NCBI RefSeq assembly: GCF_020381325.1
Contig: NZ_JAGSPI010000003.1
Location: forward strand, 303,203-367,202
Source of the DNA: Providencia vermicola
GTDB taxonomy: Bacteria; Pseudomonadota; Gammaproteobacteria; Enterobacterales; Enterobacteriaceae
Length of the DNA stretch: 64,000 nt
Direction: 5' to 3'
The position numbers and the translations under genes were made by a program. The notes under the pieces are model-generated. The model saw only the letters and a list, made by a program, of their open reading frames with translations. It did not search any database and was not told the origin of the DNA. Of this stretch, positions 44,186 through 53,902 are shown in pieces; position 1 is the first letter of the stretch, and each line of letters opens with the position of its first letter.

Positions 44186-44725
44186 TTAATCTTTCCAATC
44201 AATCTTATTTTTATTGGCTTTTTTAAATTCAATACCGACTCTTTCAATAATATTAGTTTGTATTTTTGTAGGAGCACCTTCTAACTCAACAACCTGTTCT
44301 AATAACGAATGAAATGTCGTTATCATTGATGGTGTGAATTGATTGATACTTAATTTAAGGATATGCGGAACACTGGATTCGAAGTTTATTTCGTCATGCA
44401 CGAGGTGAGCAGATAAAGCAAACAAATCCATTGCCTCTTGATTTCCCAAGTTAAAATTAGTTGCAAATAAATCAATAACCGTTTGTTTTTGTTCTCTGGA
44501 TATTTCACCCTCTTGCTTTAATGTTCCCACAATAATCGCAGCAGCGGCATCCGTCGCGGTCGATAAATTATAAATAGGTTTTGTGCCGTATTGTTTTTGC
44601 CACTTTCTTCGCCTAGCCCACGTAAATGGATTAAATGAATTAAGATCAACACCTGAATTTTGTAATGAGTGCAATGCCCAAACAAGCGCAGCTAGCGCTG
44701 ATATCGCTGCAATAATAATGTGCAT
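44186..44725 (-). CDS. Hypothetical membrane-anchored protein, TerB-like helical domain possible
   Basis: This is a 179-residue protein of unknown function. An N-terminal hydrophobic segment (IIIAAISALAALVWALHSL, residues about 2-20) is followed by a basic stretch WARRRKWQKQYG. This predicts a single anchor with the rest in the cytoplasm. The remainder is helical, with TDAAAAIIVGTLKQEGEISREQK resembling the start of TerB/DjlA-type domains; I rate that only as a hint. It lies alone between yfbR and yfbS, a place where E. coli has no gene. Confidence 0.75.
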   Translation of the reverse strand: MHIIIAAISALAALVWALHSLQNSGVDLNSFNPFTWARRRKWQKQYGTKPIYNLSTATDAAAAIIVGTLKQEGEISREQKQTVIDLFATNFNLGNQEAMDLFALSAHLVHDEINFESSVPHILKLSINQFTPSMITTFHSLLEQVVELEGAPTKIQTNIIERVGIEFKKANKNKIDWKD

Positions 44726-44878
44726 TCTAAGTTCTCAAAAAGTAAGACTAATTTAATTAATAGCCTTAATTATAAAAATGAATGCAAGATAAGTGACATC
44801 AGACTTATCCTTAAGTCAACTTAAGCTGAATTAACGCAAATAAACCCCTTACAACTACCCATATTGTGAGTGATAAAT

Positions 44879-44903
44879 AACAGCCCTATTGACTCGGGCT
44901 GTT
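44879..44903 (-). terminator. Terminator of yfbS
   Basis: AACAGCCC and GGGCTGTT form a perfect 8-bp stem with a nine-base loop directly after the yfbS stop. The minus-strand tail is TTATTTATC, a modest T-run. Confidence 0.7.
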
Positions 44904-44905
44904 AT

Positions 44906-46735
44906 TTAAAAAGGGAAAAGAATAGGAACAACCGCAATACTGATAAACATCACAATAATCGTAAACGGTACACCAATTTTTAAGAAGTCAGAAAACTTAT
45001 ACCCCCCAGGGCCAAGCACTAAGGTATTAACGGGTGATGAAACGGGAGTCATAAATGCAGCAGATGCTGCGATACCAATTACCATTGCAAATGGTAAAGG
45101 GGATACTTCCATTTGCCGTGCAGCAGCAATCGCAATAGGAGCCATAAGGACTGCGGTGGCGGTATTAGAGATAAACAACCCAATAGTGGCACACAGAATA
45201 AATAAACACAGTAGCATCACATGCGGGCCTAACCCCCCAGCGACCTTCATTAGGCCATCAACAGCAAGGGCAATACCGCCTGTTTCTTGCAAGGCAATCG
45301 CAAACGGCATCATACCGACGATTAAAATAATACTTGGCCAGTGAATGGATTTGTACGCGCTTTCCATATCAATGCAGCGAAATTTCCCCATCAACAGACA
45401 CGCAATCAATGCTGCAATAAAGTTAGGAATTTCATTGGTCACCATCATAGCAACCATTAAGGCTAAACAAAACAATGCGTGAGGCGCTTGTGAAGCCGCA
45501 GGGGCTACAGCTTCAACTTCTGCCGCTAAATTCAACACAATAAAATTACGTGGTTTTGTTGATAGGATACGGATCAGTTTCCAATCACCAATAACCAGCA
45601 AAATATCACCAAGGCGCAATGGCTCATCCACCAACTTGCCATCTAATGCCTTACCATCACGGCGAATACCCACCACGTTCAAGCCGTATCGTGTACGAAA
45701 CTTAATATCCCGTAAACTTTTCCCCAGTAATTCAGAATCTGGGTTCATAGAAACTTCCGCCATCCCCACATCACGGGACTGGTCAGAGAAATAGTCTCCA
45801 CGTAAAATCATTGGCTCAAGCAATTGTTCACTACAAAACAAGCGTAAATCATCATCACTTACAGAAATATCGACCAATAAGACATCTCGTTCACGTAGCT
45901 CTGTTCCGCCCGTTGCGCTGACCATTACACGGCGAAATTTCCGCCAGCGCTCAATCCCGACCACGTTGGCTTCATAACGTGAACGTAAATGGAGTTCATC
46001 AAGGGTATGGCCAATCAACGGTGAACCTTTACGGATAGCTAAGCGGCGTGCACGGCCTGTCAGCTTATAATCACGAATTAAGTCACGGAAGGTACGGCGG
46101 TAGCGTTCAGGAAGTTTATCAGGCTCATTACTACCCAACCAGCGGCGTGTTAGCCACATATAGGCAATACCTGCCAGCAAAATAAGAATACCAATAGGGG
46201 TAATTGAGAAAAATTGAAAACCTTTGATGCCTTCGCGCACTAACTCACTATTTACGACCATGTTAGGTGGCGTCGCGACTAGGGTCATCATGCCACTAAT
46301 TAGCCCTGCAAAGCCTAGTGGCATCATTAATCTACCTGGCGATGTTTTCATTCGCGCCGCAACACTCAACACGACAGGAATAAAGATGGCAACAACACCT
46401 GTCGAGCTCATAAAGGCACCGAGCCCAGCGACTGTCAGCATCAAAAATACTAACATTTTGCTCTCGCTACTTCCTGCAACACGAACAAGCCAGTCCCCCA
46501 TTTGATATGCGATACCTGTACGAACGAGACCATCACCAATAACGAACAATGCCGCTATCAATAACACGTTCGGATCAGCAAAGCCTGATGTCGCTTGTTC
46601 TAATGTTAAGGTGTCGCTGAGCACAAACGCAACAATCACCAGTAATGCCACCACATCCATGCGGATTTTATTCGTGGTAAAAAGAACGACCGCTATCAGT
46701 AGGAGGGTTAATACCCACAGCAATTCTCCGTTCAA
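44906..46735 (-). CDS. yfbS: Putative anion permease YfbS (SLC13/DASS-like with two RCK_C domains)
   Basis: This 609-residue inner-membrane transporter of the arsenite/divalent-anion superfamily matches E. coli YfbS (610 residues) from [19 protein letters not shown] onward. It has about six membrane segments, then two TrkA-C (RCK_C) regulatory domains at about residues 210-300 and 310-390, then a second set of segments. The substrate is not established. The conserved [18 protein letters not shown] near the C-terminus is the family substrate-site motif. Confidence 0.93.
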   Translation of the reverse strand: MNGELLWVLTLLLIAVVLFTTNKIRMDVVALLVIVAFVLSDTLTLEQATSGFADPNVLLIAALFVIGDGLVRTGIAYQMGDWLVRVAGSSESKMLVFLMLTVAGLGAFMSSTGVVAIFIPVVLSVAARMKTSPGRLMMPLGFAGLISGMMTLVATPPNMVVNSELVREGIKGFQFFSITPIGILILLAGIAYMWLTRRWLGSNEPDKLPERYRRTFRDLIRDYKLTGRARRLAIRKGSPLIGHTLDELHLRSRYEANVVGIERWRKFRRVMVSATGGTELRERDVLLVDISVSDDDLRLFCSEQLLEPMILRGDYFSDQSRDVGMAEVSMNPDSELLGKSLRDIKFRTRYGLNVVGIRRDGKALDGKLVDEPLRLGDILLVIGDWKLIRILSTKPRNFIVLNLAAEVEAVAPAASQAPHALFCLALMVAMMVTNEIPNFIAALIACLLMGKFRCIDMESAYKSIHWPSIILIVGMMPFAIALQETGGIALAVDGLMKVAGGLGPHVMLLCLFILCATIGLFISNTATAVLMAPIAIAAARQMEVSPLPFAMVIGIAASAAFMTPVSSPVNTLVLGPGGYKFSDFLKIGVPFTIIVMFISIAVVPILFPF

Positions 46736-46823
46736 AATATCCCCTTTCGACGAAAAAAAACATTGCTAAAGATTTTCTTTAGTTAACCACGTTTTACGGA
46801 GAATTTCTTTGATTAGATCACGA

Positions 46824-47498
46824 TTAAGGTAACTTTGACACTAAAAGTTCATAATCTCCATTAATGTCTGGTCCCATAACAGAAATTTGCTCTAACGAAC
46901 TGACAATTATATCAATTTCATCACGACGCGGTAAGCTTTCTGGAGCATGGACTGCGACCACTTGGCAACCTGCACTAAGTGCAGAATGAATGCCTGCTTG
47001 GGCATCTTCGAAGGCAATGCATGATTTTTCAGGCAATGAAAGTGCTTTAGCCCCTAAGATGAACGGCTCAGGATCAGGCTTACCTTTGGACACTTTTTCA
47101 AATGTTACCCAATGTTTTGGCTCAGGCAGTCCCGCAGCTTGTTGGCGGCCATGGGCAATTGGCACTGTCCCCGATGTAACAATTGCCCAAGGCGCACCAA
47201 TCTCATTCAAACGTGTTAATAAGGCAACAGCCCCTGGTAAAGCGACAACACCTTCCACATCTTCACTTTCCATTTTTTCTAACCAGCGAAAATACTCCAT
47301 AATTTCTTCATCACTTGCCTCTGGCAGAAAATGGCGCAGACTGGTCAGTGCTGGTTTTCCATGAATAAAACTAATAATTTCCTCAGGGCTTTTCCCTATT
47401 CGTTCACCAAACTTACACCAGCAACGCTCAACTACCGCCAGTGAATCCGCCAATGTGCCATCCAAATCAAATAGAAAACCCTTTGCCTTTAGTTTCAC
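46824..47498 (-). CDS. yfbT: HAD-family sugar phosphatase YfbT
   Basis: This HAD-superfamily phosphatase of about 224 residues is the orthologue of E. coli YfbT (HxpA), active on sugar phosphates. The nucleophile motif FDLDGTLADS has Asp11 and Asp13, the VTSG motif is central, and GKPDPEPFILG with FEDAQAGIHSA completes the set. The GTG at 47498 was chosen because AAGGGG lies five bases upstream. In-frame ATGs at 47513 and 47567 lack such a site and add unmatched residues. An ERIC pair lies just upstream. Confidence 0.9.
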   Translation of the reverse strand: MKLKAKGFLFDLDGTLADSLAVVERCWCKFGERIGKSPEEIISFIHGKPALTSLRHFLPEASDEEIMEYFRWLEKMESEDVEGVVALPGAVALLTRLNEIGAPWAIVTSGTVPIAHGRQQAAGLPEPKHWVTFEKVSKGKPDPEPFILGAKALSLPEKSCIAFEDAQAGIHSALSAGCQVVAVHAPESLPRRDEIDIIVSSLEQISVMGPDINGDYELLVSKLP

Positions 47499-47694
47499 AG
47501 CTACCCCTTTCATGTGCTTGAATCGATTTTGTCTCTTAGTTAACGCTAAATAGACGCCAATACGCAACCTTAATCACAAAAATAATTAAGAATTGTATTA
47601 ATGACTTAGATTTAAGTGCACTGGGGAGTTAAAACAGGAAAGAAATGTTGGTTTGAATTTGAATTTGAAATTTTTATATCTATCGATTTCGTTT

Positions 47695-47757
47695 GCTCTA
47701 AATAATTCGCCTTGCCGCTAGGCAGTCAACAACGCGACAAGGTGAAGTATGACGAAC
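47695..47757 (+). repeat. ERIC element with internal deletion
   Basis: The left end of an ERIC unit (CTCTAAATAATTCGCCTTG...) is joined directly to the right end (CAACAACGCGACAAGGTGAAGTATGACG). The central palindrome is missing, giving about 63 bp. The ends still pair (CGCCTTG / CAAGGTG). Internally deleted ERICs of about this size are known in enterobacteria. Confidence 0.7.
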
Positions 47758-47762
47758 AAACT

Positions 47763-47885
47763 TGCTCTAAGGAGTTTGTGCTGTAGCTAGGCGGCAAGAG
47801 CGCTAATCCCTAGGAGCATACACGAGTATGTGACTAGGGTTAGTGTGCGAAGCCAACACCGCTACAGCGCAAAATACGACGAGCA
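47763..47885 (+). repeat. ERIC element, full length
   Basis: This single intergenic repeat has the ERIC centre CCTAGGAGCATACACGAGTATGTGACTAGG and terminal arms GCTGTAGC / GCTACAGC that pair perfectly over 8 bp. It begins directly after the deleted copy and ends 12 bp beyond the yfbU stop, so it probably lies in the yfbU 3' untranslated region. Confidence 0.85.
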
Positions 47886-47897
47886 AGACGAACAAAC

Positions 47898-48392
47898 TTA
47901 AGCGTTGAAAATTTGAGATATTTCTACTGCTGACAAATGATACTGCCGTGGGCACGCATGCCAAATCGACAGCATCCGCACATATTTCTCCCACATTGGC
48001 GTTTGTGAGTTGAACCCATGAGTCCCGCTATCAAAATGGGTATAACGCCCTTCTGTGTTCACCATAAAACGCACATAGCTTAAATAACGTGCTTCTGTTG
48101 CTGCATCAAAACCTAAAAATTGGACTCGGCGACCATCAATATCTTGTTTTTCAGGTAAATTACTGTAGGAAACTTGCAGTGCATGGTACATCTCCATAAT
48201 TTCAATCACTGTGCGACACGTTTCTTCGCTTAAATGACCGAAATCTCTGTCTAGCTCACGCATCTGTAACCCAAAACCGCGTTCAATAATCGTTTGTAGG
48301 CGGCGATAACGTTCCGCGTTATCTGGGTCTAACATTGTCATCATTTTGTATTGATTTGATAAAATCAGGCGTTGGGCATTCGTCATTTCCAT
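47898..48392 (-). CDS. yfbU: YfbU family protein (UPF0304)
   Basis: This 164-residue cytoplasmic protein of unknown function is very close to E. coli YfbU ([19 protein letters not shown] through [11 protein letters not shown]). ATG 48392 has AGGAG seven bases before it and is preferred over the adjacent GTG 48395. It keeps its E. coli place between yfbT and yfbV. Confidence 0.95.
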   Translation of the reverse strand: MEMTNAQRLILSNQYKMMTMLDPDNAERYRRLQTIIERGFGLQMRELDRDFGHLSEETCRTVIEIMEMYHALQVSYSNLPEKQDIDGRRVQFLGFDAATEARYLSYVRFMVNTEGRYTHFDSGTHGFNSQTPMWEKYVRMLSIWHACPRQYHLSAVEISQIFNA

Positions 48393-48542
48393 CACTGCTC
48401 TCCTACAGAAAAGTATGGCTTATCTTCGCACTCAACCCACATCTAAGACAGTGAAAACATCGCTTTTATTGATCTAAACACGCTTTTTGCATTACTTATT
48501 GTTAAATCTAGCTTTTAACAATAACTGTACAGCTATTTTTTG

Positions 48543-48998
48543 CTAAACATCTTCCATGAAAGAGCGATCTAGTTGGTTAAATGCACGCTTAAGAAGATCC
48601 GCCAACGCCATATAATCAGGCTGTTGTTCAATAGGTGCCATTGCTATTCCAGCCGCCGTAAATTTATCACGGATCTCATAAAACCAGCTCAGCAAGCCAG
48701 ATGGCAATGGTGTAGACGCACGTTTCCCTAACCACCACAGCCCTTGCATTGGTAAACTGCAGGCAAATAATGCGGTTGCGATGGCGGGGCCGAGCTGCCC
48801 ACCTAAGGCGATTTGCCAGGCGAGCGTGAAAATGGCAATGGGTGGCATAAAGCGAATACCAAAACGTACCGCTTTATTAATTCTGATTTCAGGGAAGATA
48901 GGTGACAGTTTTTTTTCCATAGGAAAAGTTTTCAGATAGCGATTGCCTAATCTGAAGCGTTTAAAAAAACCTGGAGGTGTGTTTTGCAATGTACTCAT
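48543..48998 (-). CDS. yfbV: YfbV family inner membrane protein (UPF0208)
   Basis: This protein of about 151 residues has two hydrophobic segments around [19 protein letters not shown] and [18 protein letters not shown]. It matches E. coli YfbV, which has been linked to insulation of the terminus macrodomain. Start ATG 48998 ([12 protein letters not shown]) fits the family; an upstream in-frame ATG at 49016 is less likely. It is divergent from ackA, as in E. coli. Confidence 0.94.
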   Translation of the reverse strand: MSTLQNTPPGFFKRFRLGNRYLKTFPMEKKLSPIFPEIRINKAVRFGIRFMPPIAIFTLAWQIALGGQLGPAIATALFACSLPMQGLWWLGKRASTPLPSGLLSWFYEIRDKFTAAGIAMAPIEQQPDYMALADLLKRAFNQLDRSFMEDV

Positions 48999-49596
48999 GA
49001 ATCGTTTCCTATGCACTTCTAAAACTGACTAGCTGCCGTTAAGCTTACGCCATTGTGAACAAGAACGCACACTTAAGTTAAACAAATTATTTTATTCAAT
49101 TTACCTTAAGATAAGCGACTTTCATTAAAATCAGCTATTCTGATAAATACCTAACTTCGTGCTATAACTACACTTTATACGACACTTATGATTTTAATCA
49201 ATCAAACGACCTATTTTTAAAAAAAACGTATAAAATATAAAATATTTTTAGTAGAATCTGCCACATTTAGAATTGCTGTTGAATTTGTTATTTTATCGCT
49301 TTATCCATCTTTTTAATAAAAAGATAGACAACAGTTATATATTGGGGTTTTGGTCGTTATTTCAACACCAGATGCGAAGTTTTCTTTTATATCGCACTTT
49401 GCACAAAAGAATAACGATAGTTTTATAAAACCCTTGAAGATTACCAAGATCTTTAACTTTTTCGCCTTTAACATGATATCAATCATGATGTTTCAGGTCA
49501 TAAATACGCTAGGCTCTAACACGCCATATTTTTATATCTGAGTCTTTTTCATGTTTTTTAAAGGCTTCACAACAACAATTAACGATAGGTATTTCC
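48999..49596. other. yfbV-ackA divergent region
   Basis: About 600 bp of AT-rich DNA hold the ackA-pta promoters. A 63-codon frame at 49350-49541 has no ribosome-binding site and no recognisable features, so it was not called. An FNR-like site lies at 49188-49201. Confidence 0.5.
49188..49201 (+). promoter_or_regulatory. FNR-like site upstream of ackA
   Basis: ATGAT-TTTA-ATCAA matches nine of ten conserved bases of the FNR consensus TTGAT-N4-ATCAA. It lies about 400 bp before ackA. In E. coli ackA-pta responds to FNR and ArcA, so the site is plausible, although distant. Confidence 0.35.
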
Positions 49597-50799
49597 ATGT
49601 CAAGTAAGCTGGTACTGGTTCTAAACTGCGGTAGCTCCTCACTGAAATTCGCCATCATCGATCCAACTAACGGTGACGAGTTTTTATCCGGTTTAGCTGA
49701 GTGTTTCAATCTCCCTGAAGCCCGTATTAAATGGAAAATGGATGGTGCTAAAAAGGAAGCTCCTTTAGGTGCTGGTGCGGCGCATAGCGAAGCATTGAAT
49801 TTCATTGTTAACACCATTCTTGCTGAAAAGCCTGAGTTGTCAGCGCAAATTACATCGATCGGTCACCGTATTGTTCACGGCGGCGAGAAATTCACCTCTT
49901 CTGTTTTAATCACTGACGATGTGATTGAAGGTATTGAAGCGGCAATCCCATTTGCTCCACTTCATAACCCTGCTCACCTAATTGGTATTGAAGAGGCAAG
50001 AAAATCATTCCCTCATCTGATCAACAAAAACGTGGCTGTATTTGACACCGCATTCCATCAGACAATGCCACAAGAAGCCTATCTGTATGCCCTGCCATAC
50101 GAATTGTATTCAGAACATAGCATCCGCCGTTACGGCGCACACGGCACAAGCCATTTCTATGTTTCTCGTGAAGCGGCGAAAAAACTCAACAAACCTGTTG
50201 AAGAATTAAACGTTATCACTTGCCATTTAGGCAACGGCGGTTCTGTCACTGCGATTGTTAACGGCCAATGTGTTGATACCTCTATGGGCTTAACCCCATT
50301 AGAAGGCTTAGTTATGGGAACGCGTAGTGGTGATATCGACCCTGCCATCATTTTCCATTTACATGACGCTTTAGGCATGAGTGTTGATCAAATCAACAAA
50401 ATGCTGACTAAAGAATCTGGCTTATTAGGCTTAACTGGTGTAACAAGCGATTGTCGCTATGTTGAAGACAACTATGGCACAAAAGAAGATGCAACCCGTG
50501 CAATGGACGTTTTCTGCCACCGTTTAGCGAAATACGTTGGCGCATACAGTGCACTGATGGAAGGCCGTCTTGATGCTATCATCTTCACAGGTGGTATTGG
50601 TGAAAACTCCGCACAAGTTCGTGAAATTACCCTGAAGAAACTGGCTATCCTTGGTTTCGAATATGACCATGAACGTAACTTAGCGGCACGCTTCGGCAAA
50701 GAAGGTTTAATCACTACCGATAACAGCCGTCCAGCGCTGGTTATCGCAACCAATGAAGAGTTGGTTATCGCTCAAGATACTGCGCGTTTAACCGCATAA
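49597..50799 (+). CDS. ackA: Acetate kinase AckA
   Basis: AckA interconverts acetyl phosphate and ADP with acetate and ATP, yielding ATP during overflow and anaerobic growth. The 400-residue protein has the N-terminal [14 protein letters not shown] phosphate-binding motif, the central [11 protein letters not shown] motif and [12 protein letters not shown]. It ends [16 protein letters not shown] as in E. coli. It forms an operon with pta, 71 bp downstream. Confidence 0.98.
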   Translation: MSSKLVLVLNCGSSSLKFAIIDPTNGDEFLSGLAECFNLPEARIKWKMDGAKKEAPLGAGAAHSEALNFIVNTILAEKPELSAQITSIGHRIVHGGEKFTSSVLITDDVIEGIEAAIPFAPLHNPAHLIGIEEARKSFPHLINKNVAVFDTAFHQTMPQEAYLYALPYELYSEHSIRRYGAHGTSHFYVSREAAKKLNKPVEELNVITCHLGNGGSVTAIVNGQCVDTSMGLTPLEGLVMGTRSGDIDPAIIFHLHDALGMSVDQINKMLTKESGLLGLTGVTSDCRYVEDNYGTKEDATRAMDVFCHRLAKYVGAYSALMEGRLDAIIFTGGIGENSAQVREITLKKLAILGFEYDHERNLAARFGKEGLITTDNSRPALVIATNEELVIAQDTARLTA

Positions 50800-50807
50800 G
50801 AAACTTC

Positions 50808-50831
50808 TACCGCCAGCAAATGCTGGCGGTA
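50808..50831 (+). other. Hairpin in the ackA-pta gap
   Basis: TACCGCCAGCA and TGCTGGCGGTA form a perfect 11-bp stem with a two-base loop. The following TCGTTTTG is a weak T-run. It may give partial termination or mRNA protection, lowering pta relative to ackA. Confidence 0.6.
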
Positions 50832-50870
50832 TCGTTTTGTCATTAGAGTAACCGAAATAAAGAGGTTCCC

Positions 50871-53015
50871 GTGTCACGTACAATTATGTTAATACCTACC
50901 GGCACCAGCGTTGGCTTAACAAGCGTTAGCCTTGGTGTCGTTCGCTCAATGGAACAAAAAGGTGTTCAATTAAGCGTTTTCAAACCTATCGCACAGCCCC
51001 GCATCTCTGGCAATAAAGACCAAACCACTGAAGTTCTGCGTTCCCATTCAAGTATTACGACCATTGTTGAACCACTGACTATGGAATACGTTGAATCACT
51101 GCTGACATCCTCTAAAAAAGACGTATTAATGGAAGAGATCGTGGCTCGTTACCATGATCACACTAAAAATGCGGAAGTGATTTTAATTGAAGGCTTAGTG
51201 CCAACGCGTAAACACTCTTTTGCTCAGTCATTAAACTATGAGATAGCCAAAACGTTAGGCGCTGAAATTGTTTTTGTTACTGCGACGGGCAACAGCTCAA
51301 TCACTCAAATGCAAGAGCGTTTAGAGCTGGTTCGTAACGAATTTGGTGGTCAACGTAATAAAAATATTATCGGTGTTATCATTAATAAAGTGAATGCACC
51401 CGTTGATGAACAAGGCCGCACTCGCCCTGACCTATCTGAAATCTTTGATGATTCAACCAAAGCAACCGTTGCAAATCTCGATCCTAAACAACTTTCTGCG
51501 CTAAATCTGCCTGTGCTTGCGTCTATTCCATGGAACTTCGATTTAATCGCCACGCGTGCAATCGACATGGCAAAACACTTAGGTGCGGAGATTGTTAACG
51601 AAGGTGAAATTAAAACTCGCCGCGTTAAATCCGTCACATTTTGTGCGCGCAGCATCCCGCACATGCTTGAGCACTTCCGCCCAGGCTCACTGTTAGTGAC
51701 CTCTGCTGACCGCCCTGACGTACTGGTTTCAGCATCTTTAGCGGCAATGAACGGTGTTGAAATTGGTGCAGTCCTGTTAACGGGTGGCTACAACATCGAT
51801 GCGCCAATTCGCCAACTGTGCGAACAAGCATTCGAAACAGGCTTGCCTGTCTTCATGGTGAAAAGCAATACATGGCAGACTTCCCTAAACCTGCAAAGTT
51901 TCAGCTTAGAAGTGCCTGCGGATGACCATGAACGTATCGAAAAAATTCAAAACTACGTGGCTCGCCATATTAGTAGCGACTGGATTGAATCTTTAGTGGC
52001 TGACTCTGAACGTCCAAACCGTTTGTCTCCACCAGCGTTCCGCTACCAATTAACCGAATTAGCACGCAAAGCGGGCAAACGTATCGTTCTGCCTGAAGGT
52101 GATGAACCTCGTACAGTTAAAGCAGCATCTATCTGTGCTGAACGCGGTATCGCAACGTGTGTTCTGTTAGGCAACCCTGACGATATCCGCCGTGTTGCTG
52201 CTGCACAAGGCATTGAATTAGGCACCGGTATTGAAATCGTTGACCCAATTAAGGTTCGTGAAGAATACGTTGCACGCCTTGTTGAACTGCGTAAGAGCAA
52301 AGGCATGACCGAAGTTGTTGCTCGTGAACAACTTGAAGACAACGTGGTTCTCGGTACATTGATGCTCGAAAAAGGCGAAGTAGACGGCCTAGTATCAGGT
52401 GCCGTACACACCACCGCCAATACTATCCGCCCACCGCTGCAATTAATTAAAACAGCGCCGGGTAGCTCACTGGTATCATCGGTGTTCTTTATGTTGTTAC
52501 CTGAGCAAGTCTTTGTTTATGGTGACTGTGCAATCAACCCAGATCCAACTGCTGAGCAATTATCTGAAATCGCTATCCAATCTGCGGATTCTGCAAAAGC
52601 GTTTGGTATCGACCCGCGTGTTGCAATGATCTCCTACTCAACAGGCAACTCAGGTGCAGGTAGTGATGTTGAAAAAGTGCGTGAAGCAACCCGTTTAGCG
52701 CAAGAAAAACGCCCTGACCTGATGATTGATGGTCCATTGCAGTATGATGCAGCGGTAATGGCTGACGTGGCAAAATCGAAAGCGCCTAACTCCCCTGTTG
52801 CAGGTAAAGCAACGGTGTTTATCTTCCCTGACCTGAACACGGGTAACACCACCTATAAAGCGGTACAACGTTCGGCTGACCTCGTATCAATCGGCCCAAT
52901 GCTGCAAGGCATGCGTAAACCTGTCAATGACTTGTCTCGTGGGGCATTAGTTGACGATATCGTTTACACCGTAGCATTAACAGCAATCCAAGCGGTACAG
53001 AACGAAGCAAACTAA
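50871..53015 (+). CDS. pta: Phosphate acetyltransferase Pta
   Basis: Pta converts acetyl-CoA and phosphate to acetyl phosphate and CoA. The 714-residue long form has an N-terminal P-loop-like domain ([15 protein letters not shown]), a central DRTGG-type domain, and the C-terminal catalytic PTA domain from about residue 390 ([13 protein letters not shown] through [17 protein letters not shown]). The GTG at 50871 is the start, with AAAGAGG five bases upstream; E. coli pta also begins at this methionine position. A terminator follows. Confidence 0.98.
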   Translation: MSRTIMLIPTGTSVGLTSVSLGVVRSMEQKGVQLSVFKPIAQPRISGNKDQTTEVLRSHSSITTIVEPLTMEYVESLLTSSKKDVLMEEIVARYHDHTKNAEVILIEGLVPTRKHSFAQSLNYEIAKTLGAEIVFVTATGNSSITQMQERLELVRNEFGGQRNKNIIGVIINKVNAPVDEQGRTRPDLSEIFDDSTKATVANLDPKQLSALNLPVLASIPWNFDLIATRAIDMAKHLGAEIVNEGEIKTRRVKSVTFCARSIPHMLEHFRPGSLLVTSADRPDVLVSASLAAMNGVEIGAVLLTGGYNIDAPIRQLCEQAFETGLPVFMVKSNTWQTSLNLQSFSLEVPADDHERIEKIQNYVARHISSDWIESLVADSERPNRLSPPAFRYQLTELARKAGKRIVLPEGDEPRTVKAASICAERGIATCVLLGNPDDIRRVAAAQGIELGTGIEIVDPIKVREEYVARLVELRKSKGMTEVVAREQLEDNVVLGTLMLEKGEVDGLVSGAVHTTANTIRPPLQLIKTAPGSSLVSSVFFMLLPEQVFVYGDCAINPDPTAEQLSEIAIQSADSAKAFGIDPRVAMISYSTGNSGAGSDVEKVREATRLAQEKRPDLMIDGPLQYDAAVMADVAKSKAPNSPVAGKATVFIFPDLNTGNTTYKAVQRSADLVSIGPMLQGMRKPVNDLSRGALVDDIVYTVALTAIQAVQNEAN

Positions 53016-53035
53016 CTATTTCGTTTTTATCGATT

Positions 53036-53062
53036 AAAGCGCTCATATGGGCGCTTTTTTTT
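53036..53062 (+). terminator. Terminator of ackA-pta
   Basis: AAAGCGCTC and GGGCGCTTT pair with one T-G pair around a four-base loop, followed by a run of T. It lies about 20 bp after the pta stop. Confidence 0.9.
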
Positions 53063-53205
53063 GTGGCACAAGCCCACTATCATTTTTTAATTGCTATGGT
53101 GATTATCCATAACTAAACAATCGCATTTTTTATAAACTTTATCAATTTTCGTGATGATAGCATTGCCCAAAATTTATATTCATCCCTATAAATAATGAGC
53201 AAAAT

Positions 53206-53856
53206 ATGAATCACTTAGTAAAAATTATTTTATCAACCTGTGTTGTCACTGCACTAGCAGCCTGTTCAAGTCGTGTCCCTAGCACCACTGAACAATCAGA
53301 TTTTTTGATGCATTATGACCAGCTTCAAGAGATAAAAACCCCTTCTGGTAATATCATTAAAGCCTGGAAAGCCGATCAGTTAGATACCTCAAAAAAACAA
53401 AAGCTAATTTTCACGCCAATTGAGTTCAAGCCATTGAATAAAAATAACAAAATAGGCGATAAATTCACGGCTATTTTACTTAACTATACTAATCAACAAA
53501 TCCAGAATGAGTTAGAAAAACACTTTGAAATAACCCAAAATGCAGGGCCTGGCACCCTACGCTTTGAAGGTATCATCACCTCTGTTGATACGACCCCTGA
53601 AGATTTTAAATTCTATGAAGCATTACCCGTGATGTTGGTTGTTGCGGGAACGCAATTAGCTGTGGGCAGCAGAGATGCTGACACCAATATTTATTTTGAA
53701 TGGAAAGTGACTGACTCGCTGACTCAGGCACCTCTATATGAAGCAATCCGTAAGAATAAAGGTACACAATTAAGCAATACAGAGCAGATAATTAAATTAG
53801 AAGATTTAAAAGAGGCGATTGATACCATTGCAGATGAAGTCGTGCCTAACGTATAA
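53206..53856 (+). CDS. DUF3313-family lipoprotein
   Basis: This 216-residue predicted lipoprotein has a signal peptide ending in the lipobox LAAC, with Cys20 as the lipid-bearing residue. The following SSRVP has no Asp at +2, which favours sorting to the outer membrane. The body resembles the DUF3313 family, with the final AIDTIADEVV typical of it. The function is unknown. It stands alone between pta and the symporter operon; E. coli has nothing comparable here. Confidence 0.85.
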   Translation: MNHLVKIILSTCVVTALAACSSRVPSTTEQSDFLMHYDQLQEIKTPSGNIIKAWKADQLDTSKKQKLIFTPIEFKPLNKNNKIGDKFTAILLNYTNQQIQNELEKHFEITQNAGPGTLRFEGIITSVDTTPEDFKFYEALPVMLVVAGTQLAVGSRDADTNIYFEWKVTDSLTQAPLYEAIRKNKGTQLSNTEQIIKLEDLKEAIDTIADEVVPNV

Positions 53857-53859
53857 ATA

Positions 53860-53901
53860 TTAAGCTAGGGTGGTGAGTTTAGTTCACCACCCTAGCTTTA
53901 A
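53860..53901 (+). terminator. Strong bidirectional terminator
   Basis: TAAGCTAGGGTGGTGA and TCACCACCCTAGCTTTA form a stem of about 15 perfect pairs around a loop of about seven bases, with T-rich tails on both strands. It separates the convergent lipoprotein and symporter genes. Confidence 0.92.
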
Positions 53902-53902
53902 T

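Noticed and set aside
47803..47994. 63-codon minus-strand frame over the ERIC and the yfbU 3' end
   Set aside because: It is half repeat and half an alternative frame of yfbU, so it is not credible as a gene.
49350..49541. 63-codon plus-strand frame upstream of ackA
   Set aside because: It has no ribosome-binding site and no recognisable pattern, and it lies in the AT-rich ackA promoter region.
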